A stretch of 64,000 nt of DNA from Streptomyces asoensis (GTDB lineage: Bacteria > Actinomycetota > Actinomycetes > Streptomycetales > Streptomycetaceae), in assembly GCF_013085465.1 (NCBI RefSeq), contig NZ_CP049838.1, forward strand, positions 806,001 to 870,000. The letters are read 5' to 3'. This document shows, one piece after another, positions 48,530-57,058 of this stretch. How positions within the stretch are numbered: the first letter of the stretch is position 1; the number at the start of each line of letters is the position of its first letter. The translations under genes and the position numbers were made by a program. Below the pieces are notes generated by a model, which made no database searches, had not been told where the DNA came from, and saw only the letters and a program-made list of their open reading frames with translations.

Positions 48530-50398
48530 TCAGCCGTCTCCGGGGGCCGTCGCCGCGGGCAGTCGCAGGGTGAAGACGCTGCCCGTGCCCGGGGTGCTCT
48601 CCGCCTGCGCCGTGCCGCCGTGAGCGGCCGTCAGCTGGCGGACGATCGGCAGGCCCAGGCCGCTGCCGCCGGTGCGGCGGCTGCGTGACTTCTCCGCCCG
48701 CCAGAACCGCTCGAAGACATGCGGCAGGTCCTCGGCGGCGATGCCCGTGCCGGTGTCGGCGACCTCCAGGACTACGCGCTCGCCGTCGCCCCGGGCGGTC
48801 AGGGTGACCGTGCCGTCGGGCGGGGTGTGACGTACCGCGTTGGTGACGAGGTTGCCGAGCGCCTGCCGCAGCCGCACCGGGTCGGCGTCCAGCCAGGGAG
48901 CGCCCTCGGTCTCGGTGCGCAGGCGCACGCCGGCCGTGTCGGCGGCGACCCGGTGGGCGGCGGTGACCTGGGCGAGCAGGTCGTCGGCGGGCACCGGTTC
49001 GCGGTGCAGACGCAGGGTGCCCGCGTCGGCGTCCGCGAGGTCGCGCAGGTCGTCGATGACGCGCTGGAGGAGCAGGGCCTCCTCGTGCAGGGCGCCGAGC
49101 AGTTCGGTGTCGGGTTCCACGAGGCCGTCGCGGGTGACCTCCAGCCACCCCCGGATGTTGGTGAGCGGACTGCGCAGTTCGTGGGCCACATCGCTGACGA
49201 GGGCCTTGCGCTGGGCTTCCAGTCGCTCCCGGCGTTCGGCCAGGTCGTTGAAGGCCTCCGCGAGGATCCCGGTCTCGTCGCGCGTCGTGACGGGCACACG
49301 GGCGTGTCGGTCCGGGGGCTGTTGCGCCGCCTCGGTCAGGGCGCGCAGGGGCCGGACCAGGCGGGTGGCGACGACGGCGGTGACGGCGACGGTGACGGCC
49401 AGCACCAGCCCGGCCGCGCCGATCACCTTCGCCTTGTTGGCCGGGGACATGACCCAGCGGGGAGCCGCGCCGTCGTCCCCGACGCCGAGGAACAACTCGG
49501 CGACCGGGGCGACGTACGGGTCGAGCTGGGCGTGCCGGGCGGTCTCGAAGCAGGTCTGTGCCGCGCGCAGGGCCGCCTTGCCGTCCCCCGGCCTGTCGAT
49601 GCCGTCCACCGCCTCGGCGAACACGGGCGCCAGGGTCGGGGTCCGGGCGGAGGTGCCGGGGAGGCCGGTGAACATCAGGGGGACGTCGGGATCCAGGCCC
49701 GCTCGGGTCAGACAGCCGCCGGCGCGGCCCTGAAGCGCGGTCAGTGCCTTCTCCTCCGTGGGCGCGGGCGTGTCGAGCTGCCCGTCCCCGCACTCGTCGA
49801 GCGCGTATGCGGAGACGGTGGTGGAGTCCGTGGCGGTGACCACCGGGCGCCCGCTCGGGGCGTGGGTGACGGTCGTGTCGATGCCGTAGCGGGAGAGGCA
49901 GCGTTGCCGCGCGCGGGCCACGGCGTCGAGCTTCGTGCGTTCGAGCGGGGTGAGCCGGTAGGGGCCCACCACACGCGGGTCGGTACCGCTCAGCTGCGCG
50001 CCCGGCTCGCTCCAGGTGTCGGTGCGCAGCGGGTCGACGGTGGCGGCGGCACTCGGCGGCAGGGAGGTGCCGCGCGGCGCGGAGTCGGCCAGGGGCGTGC
50101 GGTCGGCGGTGGTCAGGGCGATGCGCCGGCCGGTGCGCGCGGACAGGTCACGGACCGTGGCCTCGACTCCCGTCCAGTCGGGGTGGGTGGCCGCGTAGCC
50201 GCTGAGCTGCGCGAGGATGTCCATGTCGTCGGCGAGGGCCTGGCCCTGTTCCTCCCGCAGCGCGCGGGTGGTGGTGGTGACGGCGAGCCAGGCGGTGGCG
50301 GCCACCGAGCACACGGCGATCAGGGCGGACGCGATCAGCAGACGGACCAGCAGGCGCTTGCGCAGCGGTATGCGGGTGCGGTTGCGGGCGCGGTTCAC
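48530..50398 (-). CDS. Sensor histidine kinase, HAMP type
   Basis: A 622-residue membrane kinase. TM1 is about residues 14-36 (LLVRLLIASALIAVCSVAATAWLAV), a long extracytoplasmic domain (about 40-310) contains several Cys, and TM2 is about 320-345 (VIGAAGLVLAVTVAVTAVVATRL). HAMP, HisKA (VSDVAHELRSPLTNIRGWLEV, His near 403) and HATPase (LGNLVTNAVRHTPPDG, DTGTGIAAED, GGSGLGLPIV) follow. GTG 50398 overlaps the stop of the response regulator (GTGA). The partner genes suggest envelope sensing. Confidence 0.93.
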   Translation of the reverse strand: MNRARNRTRIPLRKRLLVRLLIASALIAVCSVAATAWLAVTTTTRALREEQGQALADDMDILAQLSGYAATHPDWTGVEATVRDLSARTGRRIALTTADRTPLADSAPRGTSLPPSAAATVDPLRTDTWSEPGAQLSGTDPRVVGPYRLTPLERTKLDAVARARQRCLSRYGIDTTVTHAPSGRPVVTATDSTTVSAYALDECGDGQLDTPAPTEEKALTALQGRAGGCLTRAGLDPDVPLMFTGLPGTSARTPTLAPVFAEAVDGIDRPGDGKAALRAAQTCFETARHAQLDPYVAPVAELFLGVGDDGAAPRWVMSPANKAKVIGAAGLVLAVTVAVTAVVATRLVRPLRALTEAAQQPPDRHARVPVTTRDETGILAEAFNDLAERRERLEAQRKALVSDVAHELRSPLTNIRGWLEVTRDGLVEPDTELLGALHEEALLLQRVIDDLRDLADADAGTLRLHREPVPADDLLAQVTAAHRVAADTAGVRLRTETEGAPWLDADPVRLRQALGNLVTNAVRHTPPDGTVTLTARGDGERVVLEVADTGTGIAAEDLPHVFERFWRAEKSRSRRTGGSGLGLPIVRQLTAAHGGTAQAESTPGTGSVFTLRLPAATAPGDG

Positions 50399-51096
50399 GC
50401 GTGGCCGCCGCTGAGCTTGTAGCCGACGCCGAACACCGTCAGCAGCCGCACGGGTCTGCGCGGGTCGACCTCGATCTTCCGGCGCAGGTTCATGATGTGC
50501 ACGTCGATCGCCCGTTCGGTCGAGGCCCGGTCGAACCCGCGGGTGCACTGGAGCAACTGCCGCCGGGAGAAGACCCGTTCGGGTTCGGCGGCCATGGCCA
50601 GCAGGATCTGGAACTCGGCCGGTGTGCACTCCACCGGCTCTCCGGCGCAGCGCACCTCGTACCGCTCGGGATCGACGGCGAGCCCCGCGGCCCGGACGAC
50701 GGGGTCGTCCCGCCGGTCGGCGCCGGCCCGCCCGCTGCGCCGCAGGACGGTACGGATGCGGGCCATCAGCTCACGCGGACTGTAGGGCTTGGTCATGTAG
50801 TCGTCGGCGCCCAGTTCCAGGCCGAGCAGCACGTCGTCCTCGCCGGCGCGTGCGGTCAGCATCAGTACCGGGATGTCGTCGTCGTCGCGGCGCAGCACCC
50901 GGCACACCCCGAGACCGTCGATGACCGGCAGCATGAGGTCGAGGACGACGAGATCGGGCCGGTTGCGCCGCACCGAGTCCAGCGCGGCCGCGCCGTCGTG
51001 CACGACCGTGGCGGTGTGCCCCTCGGCGAGCAGGGAGCGCCGGATGAGTTCGGCCTGCATCGCGTCGTCCTCGGCGACCAGTACGTGAGCGCACAC
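50395..51096 (-). CDS. OmpR/PhoB family response regulator
   Basis: A 233-residue regulator: receiver (HVLVAEDDAMQAELIRRSLL, phospho-Asp in LVVLDLMLPVIDG near residue 52, Lys in DDYMTKPYSPRE) and a winged-helix effector (VECTPAEFQILLAMAAEPERVFSRRQLLQ ... DVHIMNLRRKIEVDPRRPVRLLTVFGVGYKL). GTG 51096 has GGAG 8 nt upstream. It is coupled to the downstream kinase by a 4-bp overlap and lies 17 nt after the L,D-transpeptidase gene. Confidence 0.93.
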   Translation of the reverse strand: MCAHVLVAEDDAMQAELIRRSLLAEGHTATVVHDGAAALDSVRRNRPDLVVLDLMLPVIDGLGVCRVLRRDDDDIPVLMLTARAGEDDVLLGLELGADDYMTKPYSPRELMARIRTVLRRSGRAGADRRDDPVVRAAGLAVDPERYEVRCAGEPVECTPAEFQILLAMAAEPERVFSRRQLLQCTRGFDRASTERAIDVHIMNLRRKIEVDPRRPVRLLTVFGVGYKLSGGHA

Positions 51097-51113
51097 GCGA
51101 CAACTCCGTTTGT

Positions 51114-51866
51114 TCAGCGGGCCAGAGAGGCATGGTCGCCCATGACGACCACGGGGTGCAGGGCGGGGTCCAGGGCGAGGAGCAGTTCCTTCATGTGCTC
51201 CTCGGCGATGCTCACACATCCGTGGGTGGGGCCGCCGTGGTCGACGTGCAGCCAGATGCCGCCGCCGCGTTCCGCGCCGAGGGGGCGGGTCCAGTCGAGG
51301 GGCGAGGTGCCGGGCTCGCGGTTGTAGTCGATCGCGATCACGTAGTCGAAGGAGCCCTGGAGCGGTTCGCCCTCGAATCCGGTGCCGGGCGAGGTGAAGC
51401 CCACGCCGTGGTCGTAGGAGAGCCGGGTGCCGGGGTCGCGGAGCAGGCCGCCGGCGTCGGTGAGGCCGTAGACGCCGATGGGTGAGCGCAGGTCGCCGCC
51501 CATGTGGTGGTCGCTCCAGCCGCGCAGCGCGTTGTGCGCGGGCCAACTCTTCCCCGCCTGCCAGCCCGCCGCGGTCCGCCGGTACAGGACCACCGTGGAG
51601 AGCGGGGAGTCGCGGCCCCGGCCGGTCACCACGACCACCTGAGCCGCGTCGTCCGGCACGGCGGCCCGGGTCTTCGTCCCCAGACCGGGTATCCGCTGCG
51701 GTGCCGCCTCGACGGAGATCGCGGGCGCGGGTGTGCCGGGCGTCGCCGGTGTGCCGGCGGCGGTGGCGGCGGGCGGGTGCTCCGGCGTGGCGGCGGCACC
51801 GCCGCCACATCCGGTGAGCAGGAGGGATGCGGCGAGCAGCGCGGCCCGGCGGCGAAGGGTGATCAT
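51114..51866 (-). CDS. L,D-transpeptidase-like (YkuD) lipoprotein
   Basis: A 250-residue protein with a lipoprotein signal peptide (RRAALLAASLLLTGCGGG, lipobox LTGC), a Pro/Ala/Thr-rich linker (residues about 25-55) and a YkuD-type domain ending in WLHVDHGGPTHGCVSIAEEHM with the catalytic His/Cys motif (Cys near 217). It would act on peptidoglycan cross-links at the outer face of the membrane, or be a non-enzymatic relative. ATG 51866 follows GAAGG. It is upstream of the two-component genes and downstream of an M1 peptidase. Confidence 0.85.
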   Translation of the reverse strand: MITLRRRAALLAASLLLTGCGGGAAATPEHPPAATAAGTPATPGTPAPAISVEAAPQRIPGLGTKTRAAVPDDAAQVVVVTGRGRDSPLSTVVLYRRTAAGWQAGKSWPAHNALRGWSDHHMGGDLRSPIGVYGLTDAGGLLRDPGTRLSYDHGVGFTSPGTGFEGEPLQGSFDYVIAIDYNREPGTSPLDWTRPLGAERGGGIWLHVDHGGPTHGCVSIAEEHMKELLLALDPALHPVVVMGDHASLAR

Positions 51867-51925
51867 CGTTCGACCTTCGCCGACAGGTGTTTGGAACTCG
51901 TCAGGTTCCGGGGCCTGTTCGGGCG

Positions 51926-53344
51926 CTAGGGCCTGCCTGGTTTGCCCCGGCCGTACAGCCAGGTCCGGAACAGTACGCCGAGGTCCTGCCCGGACTCCCG
52001 TTCCGCGAGCCGTTCGAACTGGGCGGTGGTGCCGTGGCCGTAGCGGTGCGCGGCGGCCCAGGCCCGCAGGACGCGGAAGAAGGCGCGGTCTCCGACGGTG
52101 GTGCGCAGGGCGTGCAGGGTCATGGCGCCGCGGGCGTAGACGGGGGTGCCGAAGATGTTCGCGCCGCTGCCGGGGTCGCCGGGCGGGAACGCCCACAGTC
52201 CGTCGGTGGCGGGGCGGGCGTACAGCGCGTCGAAGGACTTCTGCGCGCTGTCGCCCCCGTGCTGCTCCTCGTAGAGCCACTCGGCGTAGGTGGCGAAGCC
52301 CTCGTTGAGCCAGATGTCCTTCCAGGAGGTGAGGGAGACGGAGTCGCCGAACCACTGGTGGGCGCTCTCGTGGACGAGGGTGCTCAGGTCGGGGGCGCGG
52401 TCGTACACGGGCCGCGACTGGGTCTCCAGGGCGTAGCCGACGTTCGGGGCGTGGTCGACGATGGAGCCGGCGGCGCGGAACGGGTAGGGCCCGAACAGCC
52501 TGCTCTCCCACTCCAGTACGGAGGGCAGCTGCTTGACGACGGGCGCGGCGGCCGCGGCCTCGCGTGGGTCGACGGCGTCGTAGACCTTGAGGCCGTCGCG
52601 GGTCGTGTACTGCTTGACCTGGAACTTTCCCACAGTGGCGGTGGCGAGGTAGGCGGCCATGGGTTCGGTCTGGCGCCAGCGGAAGGTGGTCCTGCCGTTC
52701 GTGGTGCGCCGGCCGAGGAGGACGCCGTTGGCGACGGCGGCGCGGTCCTCGGGGACGGTGATCGTGAAGTCGTAGGAGGACTTGTCGAGGGGATGGTTGT
52801 TGGCCGGGAACCAGGTCATGGCGCCCTGCGGTTCGCCGGCGACGAAGGCCCCGTCGTCGGTGGGGATCCAGCCGTCGAGGGAGCCGTCGGGGTCGGTGAC
52901 CGGGCCGGGGGTGCCGCTGTAGGTGACGGTGACCTGGAACCGCTCGCCCTTGCGCAGGGCGCGCTGCGGGGTGACGACGAGTTCCTGGCCGTCGCGCCGG
53001 TGTGCGGCCTTGACGTGGTCGACGGTGAGGCCGGTGACCTTCAGCCCCTGGAAGTCGAGGTCGAAGCGGGTCAGCCGCTGGGTGGCGCGGGCGGTCAGCA
53101 CCGCCTTGCCGTCGAGGTGCCGGCTGCCCGGGTCGTAGCGGAGGGTCAGGTCGTAGTGGGAGACGTGGTAGCCGCCGTTGCCGGCGAGCGGGAAGTAGGG
53201 GTCGCCGACGCCCGCGGTACCCGCCGGTCCGGCGGCGGTGGCGGGTCCGGCCGCCGTGAGCAGCGCCGCCAGGGCGACGGGGACGGTGACGGCGACGGTT
53301 TCGCGGCGCAGGAGGGTGGTGGTGCGTCTGCGAGGGTGTGTCAC
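51926..53344 (-). CDS. Secreted M1 family metallopeptidase
   Basis: A 472-residue exported peptidase. The signal peptide (VAVTVPVALAALLTAAGPATAAGPA) is followed by the M1 N-terminal beta domain (VSHYDLTLRYDPGSRHLDGKAVLTARA) and the catalytic HEXXH motif STLVHESAHQWFGDSVSLTSWKDIWLNEGFATYAEWLYEE (zinc ligands about residues 324-350). It should be an extracellular zinc aminopeptidase. The start is GTG 53344. A 59-bp gap separates it from the transpeptidase gene on the same strand. Confidence 0.92.
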   Translation of the reverse strand: MTHPRRRTTTLLRRETVAVTVPVALAALLTAAGPATAAGPAGTAGVGDPYFPLAGNGGYHVSHYDLTLRYDPGSRHLDGKAVLTARATQRLTRFDLDFQGLKVTGLTVDHVKAAHRRDGQELVVTPQRALRKGERFQVTVTYSGTPGPVTDPDGSLDGWIPTDDGAFVAGEPQGAMTWFPANNHPLDKSSYDFTITVPEDRAAVANGVLLGRRTTNGRTTFRWRQTEPMAAYLATATVGKFQVKQYTTRDGLKVYDAVDPREAAAAAPVVKQLPSVLEWESRLFGPYPFRAAGSIVDHAPNVGYALETQSRPVYDRAPDLSTLVHESAHQWFGDSVSLTSWKDIWLNEGFATYAEWLYEEQHGGDSAQKSFDALYARPATDGLWAFPPGDPGSGANIFGTPVYARGAMTLHALRTTVGDRAFFRVLRAWAAAHRYGHGTTAQFERLAERESGQDLGVLFRTWLYGRGKPGRP

Positions 53345-53498
53345 GTGCGCTCCTGGGGGGGTGGCGTGTGATCAAACGTCCTCAGACTAGGGACTGGGAG
53401 CCCCGGTCTTCCCCCTCATTCAGGTCAAGCCGAGCGGTGTCCGCGGGCGTCCCGGGTCTACGCTCGACAGGACCCGCCAACCCGAGGACGGCCCGCCC

Positions 53499-53858
53499 AT
53501 GAGTGTCCGCGTGCGTCGCGTCTACGACCCGCCAGAGCCCGACGACGGGGTGCGGGTGCTGGTCGACCGGCTGTGGCCGCGCGGGGTGTCCAAGGACGCG
53601 GCCCGCGTGGACGAGTGGCCCAAGGGCCTCACCCCGTCCACCGAACTGCGCCGGTGGTACCACGCGGGCGAGGGGCCGTACGAGGAGTTCGCGCGCCGCT
53701 ACGAGGCGGAGCTGACCGACCCCGAGGCGGCCGAACTCCTGGACCATGTCCGGGAGTTGGCCGCAAAGGGGCCGGTGACGCTGCTGACGTCCGCGAAGTC
53801 CCCGGAGCAGAGCCACACGGCGGTGCTGGTCCGCCTGCTGGAGGCGGACCAGCACTGA
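53499..53858 (+). CDS. DUF488 family protein
   Basis: A 119-residue DUF488 protein: VRRVYDPPEPDDGVRVLVDRLWPRGVSKDAARVDEWPKGLTPSTELRRWYHAG, then VTLLTSAKSPEQSHTAVLVRLL. These motifs (DRLWPRG, LRxWY, H) define the family. The function is unknown; an S-adenosylmethionine or nucleotide role has been suggested but not shown. The start is ATG 53499. It is divergent from the M1 gene and converges on the FAD enzyme. Confidence 0.88.
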   Translation: MSVRVRRVYDPPEPDDGVRVLVDRLWPRGVSKDAARVDEWPKGLTPSTELRRWYHAGEGPYEEFARRYEAELTDPEAAELLDHVRELAAKGPVTLLTSAKSPEQSHTAVLVRLLEADQH

Positions 53859-53862
53859 CTGC

Positions 53863-55536
53863 TCAGCCGGTCTGCTTCGCCGCGGCCCGGCCGGCGGCCC
53901 GTCCGGAGAAGAGGCAGCCGCCGAGGAAGGTGCCTTCGAGGGCGTTGTAGCCGTGCACGCCGCCGCCGCCGAAGCCGGCCACCTCGCCCGCCGCGTACAG
54001 GCCCTCGACCGGCTGTCCGTCGGCGCCCAGGGCGCGCGAGTCGAGGTCGGTCTGGATGCCGCCGAGGGTCTTGCGGGTGAGGACGTGCAGCTTGACGGCG
54101 ATGAGCGGGCCGGCCTCGGGGTCCAGGACGCGGTGCGGGGTGGCGACCCGGCCGAGCCGGTCGCCGATGTAGCGGCGGGCGTTGCGGATGCCCTGGACCT
54201 GGGAGTCCTTGGCGTACGGGTTGGCGATCTGGAGGTCGCGGGCCTCGATCTGACGGCGTAGCCCGTCCACGTCGAGCAGCGCCTTCTCCGTCAGCCCGTT
54301 CATCTTCTCGACGAGCTTGTCGAGGGTGTCGGCGATGACGAAGTCCGCGCCGCGGTCGAGGAACGCCTGCACCGGCGCCGGGGCGCCCTTGCCGAGCAGC
54401 CGGTCGCGCAGGACCGCCTTGCGGTCCTTGGCGGTGATGTCGGGGTTCTGCTCGGAGCCCGAGAGCGCGAACTCCTTCTCGACGATCTTGCGGGTGAGGA
54501 TGAACCAGGAGTGGTCGTGCCCGGCGATGTCCTCGGTCGTCCGCAGGTGCTTGAGCGTGTTGAGGGTGTCGTAGCCCGGCAGGCACGGGTCGGGCAGGCG
54601 GCGGCCGAGGGCGTCGAACCACAGGGAGGACGGGCCGGGCAGGATGCGGATGCCGTGGCCGGGCCAGATCGGGTCCCAGTTCTGGATGCCCTCGGTGTAG
54701 TGCCACATACGGTCGCGGTTGACCAGCCGGACGCCGGCCTCGGCGCTGATGTCGAGCATGCGGCCGTCGACGTACGCGGGGACACCGGTGACCATCTCGG
54801 CGGGCGGCGTGCCCAGCCGCTCGGGCCAGTAGCGCCGCACGATCTCGTGGTTGGCGCCGATGCCGCCGCTGGTGACGACCACGGCCTGGGCGGTCAGCTC
54901 GAAGTCGCCGATGCGGTCACGGTTGGAGGCGACGCCGCGCGCGGAGTCGTCGGGGGCGAGGACCGTGCCGCGCACCCCGCGGGCGGCGCCGTCCTCGAGG
55001 ACCAGCTCGTCCACCCGGTGCCGGTGGTAGAAGGTCAGCAGCCCGTCCTTCGCCGCCTGCTTGGCGTACCGCGCGAACGGCTCGACGACGCCCGTGCCGG
55101 TGCCCCAGGCGACGTGGAAGCGGGGCACGGAGTTGCCGTGTCCGTCGGCGCGCAGGTCGCCGCGCTCCGCCCAGCCGACGGTCGGCACGAAGGAGATCCC
55201 GTGCCCGGCGAGCCAGGTCCGCTTCTCCCCCGCCGCGAACTCGACGTAGGCGCGCGCCCAGCGCACCGCCCAGGAGTCCTCGTCGTCGGCGCGGTCGAAC
55301 TGCGCGCTGCCCTGCCAGTCGTTCCAGGCGAGGTCGAAGGAGTCCTTGATGCCGAGGCGGCGCTGCTCCGGGGAGCCGACGAGGAAGAGCCCGCCGAAGG
55401 ACCAGAACGCCTGGCCGCCGAGGTTGGCGGCGTTCTCCTGGTCGACCAGGGCGACCCGCCGGCCCCTGCTGGTGAGTTCGTGCGCCGCGACCAGGCCCGC
55501 GAGGCCCGCTCCGACGACGATGACGTCCGCGTCCAT
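53863..55536 (-). CDS. FAD-binding dehydrogenase, 3-ketosteroid-dehydrogenase-like
   Basis: A 557-residue FAD_binding_2 flavoprotein. The dinucleotide site DVIVVGAGLAGLVAAHELTSRGRRVALVDQE is at the N terminus, VVVTSGGIGANHEIVRRYWPERLG in the middle and LYAAGEVAGFGGGGVHGYNALEGTFLGGCLFSGRAAGR at the C terminus. This is the putative FAD-binding dehydrogenase group related to KsdD and fumarate reductase; the substrate is unknown. ATG 55536 follows AGGAGAAAGGC. It lies 28 nt after a TetR gene on the same strand, so it is probably the TetR target. Confidence 0.88.
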   Translation of the reverse strand: MDADVIVVGAGLAGLVAAHELTSRGRRVALVDQENAANLGGQAFWSFGGLFLVGSPEQRRLGIKDSFDLAWNDWQGSAQFDRADDEDSWAVRWARAYVEFAAGEKRTWLAGHGISFVPTVGWAERGDLRADGHGNSVPRFHVAWGTGTGVVEPFARYAKQAAKDGLLTFYHRHRVDELVLEDGAARGVRGTVLAPDDSARGVASNRDRIGDFELTAQAVVVTSGGIGANHEIVRRYWPERLGTPPAEMVTGVPAYVDGRMLDISAEAGVRLVNRDRMWHYTEGIQNWDPIWPGHGIRILPGPSSLWFDALGRRLPDPCLPGYDTLNTLKHLRTTEDIAGHDHSWFILTRKIVEKEFALSGSEQNPDITAKDRKAVLRDRLLGKGAPAPVQAFLDRGADFVIADTLDKLVEKMNGLTEKALLDVDGLRRQIEARDLQIANPYAKDSQVQGIRNARRYIGDRLGRVATPHRVLDPEAGPLIAVKLHVLTRKTLGGIQTDLDSRALGADGQPVEGLYAAGEVAGFGGGGVHGYNALEGTFLGGCLFSGRAAGRAAAKQTG

Positions 55537-55564
55537 GGCGTCCGCTGCCTTTCTCCTGAGGATG

Positions 55565-56209
55565 TCATTCCGGGGTGCCGCTGCCGTCGGTCAGCAGCGC
55601 GGTGAGCAGTTGCTTCAGCCAGACACGAGCACCCTCGACGTCCTTGTCCAGCAGCAGTTGGGCGGTGACTCCGTCGTAGGCGGCGACCACGGCGTGCGCC
55701 GCGCTGTCGACGTCCCCGAGCACGGCCGGCGGTTCGGCGAGACCCCGGGCCCGGGCGAGCCGGTCGGCGATCGCCCGCCGCAGCCGCGCCCGGTGTTCCA
55801 GCAGGGTCTGCGCGACGTCCGGAGCCCGCGCCGCGTGCACCAGGAAGTCCGTCTTCACCAGGAGCCAGTCCAGGTCGAGGAGGAGCACCTCGGTGACCCG
55901 GTCGACGGCGGCGGGCACGTCGAGGTCGGGTCCGTCGAGGGCGAGGGCTCCGGACACCTGCTCGGCGATCAGGTCGGCCCGCTGCCGGTAGAGGGCGAAG
56001 AACAGCTCGTCCAGGCTGTCGAAGTTGGAGTAGAAGGCGCCCCTGCTGTAGCCGGCGGCCTCGCAGACCTCCTCGATGGAGACCCGCCCGAAGCCCTTGG
56101 CGGCGAACACCTCGAAGGCGGCGTCGAGCAGCTTGGCCCGTGTGCGGACCCGGCGCCTGGTGACGCGCCCGGGCGTCCGCTCGGTCTGCTCGGTCTGCTC
56201 CGCCGCCAT
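55565..56209 (-). CDS. TetR family transcriptional regulator
   Basis: A 214-residue repressor with helix-turn-helix RTRAKLLDAAFEVFAAKGFGRVSIEEVCEAAGYSRGAFYSNFDSLDELFFALY and an AcrR-like ligand domain (LLVKTDFLVHAARAPDVAQTLLEHRARLRRAIADRLARA). ATG 56209 has GGAGG 6 nt upstream; in-frame extensions run through the operator and are unlikely. It is probably co-transcribed with the FAD dehydrogenase, and two palindromes just upstream are its likely autoregulatory sites. Confidence 0.9.
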   Translation of the reverse strand: MAAEQTEQTERTPGRVTRRRVRTRAKLLDAAFEVFAAKGFGRVSIEEVCEAAGYSRGAFYSNFDSLDELFFALYRQRADLIAEQVSGALALDGPDLDVPAAVDRVTEVLLLDLDWLLVKTDFLVHAARAPDVAQTLLEHRARLRRAIADRLARARGLAEPPAVLGDVDSAAHAVVAAYDGVTAQLLLDKDVEGARVWLKQLLTALLTDGSGTPE

Positions 56210-56224
56210 CTCGGACCTCCGTTC

Positions 56225-56257
56225 GATACGGGAATGTATCCGATACATCGATGTATC
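56225..56257. promoter_or_regulatory. Tandem TetR operators
   Basis: Two GATAC-N6-GTATC palindromes lie at 56225-56240 and 56242-56257, separated by one base (17 bp centre to centre). The second is part of a perfect 18-bp palindrome CGATACATCGATGTATCG (56241-56258). They sit 16 nt upstream of the tetR ATG in the region divergent from alkB, and suit two regulator dimers bound side by side. Confidence 0.78.
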
Positions 56258-56337
56258 GAAAGCCCTCTCGAAGCAAGCCGCACCCGCCCCACGCGCGGGG
56301 GCCGCCGTGCGACTCCGGGCCAGCCGGAACAACAGAA

Positions 56338-56353
56338 GGGAACATATTTTCGA
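56338..56353. promoter_or_regulatory. Degenerate LexA/SOS-box-like site upstream of alkB
   Basis: GGGAAC-ATAT-TTTCGA matches 9 of the 12 conserved positions of the actinobacterial SOS box TCGAAC-N4-GTTCGA. It lies 20 nt upstream of alkB and would overlap the -35 region of a promoter whose -10 is TACGCT at 56362-56367. Confidence 0.3.
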
Positions 56354-56373
56354 TTAAGGCGTACGCTGGAACC

Positions 56374-57003
56374 ATGACCGCGCACCACCTCCAGGGCTCC
56401 CTCTTCGACCAGACCGACGAACTGCGCCTCGGCTCCCTCGACGGGATCCGCCGGACCACGCTCGGCGCGGGCGCCTGGATCGATGTGCTGCCGGGCTGGC
56501 TCACCGGCTCGGACGCCCTGTTCGAACAGCTGGCGAGCGAGGTTCCGTGGCGTGCCGAGCGCCGGAAGATGTACGACAACGTCATCGACGTACCGCGCCT
56601 GCTGGCGTTCTACGGAGCCGGCGAGGAGCTGCCCCACCCGGTGCTGACCCAGGCACGACGGGCACTGTCCGCGCACTACGCCGAGGAGCTGGGCGAGCCC
56701 TTCGTCACCGCCGGCCTGTGCCACTACCGCGACGGCCGGGACAGCGTCGCCTGGCACGGCGACCGGATCGGCCGCGGCGCCCGGGAGGACACCATGGTCG
56801 CGATCCTCTCCGTGGGCTCCCCGCGCGACCTGCTGCTGCGCCCGGCACGCGGGGGCGAGACGGTACGGCGCCCGCTGGGACACGGCGACCTGATCGTGAT
56901 GGGCGGCTCCTGCCAGCGGACCTGGGAGCACTGCGTCCCCAAGTCCGCCCGCGCCGCCGGGCCGCGCATCAGCGTCCAGTTCCGCCCGTGCGGGGTGCGC
57001 TGA
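56374..57003 (+). CDS. alkB: AlkB-family 2-oxoglutarate/Fe(II) DNA dioxygenase
   Basis: A 209-residue repair enzyme. RAERRKMYDNVIDVPRLLAFYGAGEELPHPVL is followed by CHYRDGRDSVAWHGDRIGRG with the iron ligands His128 and Asp130, a distal His in TWEHCVPK (near 186) and 2-oxoglutarate-binding Arg in PRISVQFRP. It should demethylate 1-methyladenine and 3-methylcytosine in DNA. ATG 56374 is only 6 nt after a TACGCT -10 element and has no clear ribosome site, so the mRNA may be leaderless. Confidence 0.92.
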   Translation: MTAHHLQGSLFDQTDELRLGSLDGIRRTTLGAGAWIDVLPGWLTGSDALFEQLASEVPWRAERRKMYDNVIDVPRLLAFYGAGEELPHPVLTQARRALSAHYAEELGEPFVTAGLCHYRDGRDSVAWHGDRIGRGAREDTMVAILSVGSPRDLLLRPARGGETVRRPLGHGDLIVMGGSCQRTWEHCVPKSARAAGPRISVQFRPCGVR

Positions 57004-57058
57004 AACGGAGCCGACGGTACCTGTGTCCCCACCCCTCAGGGGTACGTAGTTTGACCGC

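Noticed and set aside
57023..57045. Possible sigma-B-type promoter GTGT-N13-GGGTAC before the acyltransferase
   Set aside because: The spacer is 13 nt, outside the 14-16 range, and a TAGTTT -10 element at 57047 gives a better leaderless start.
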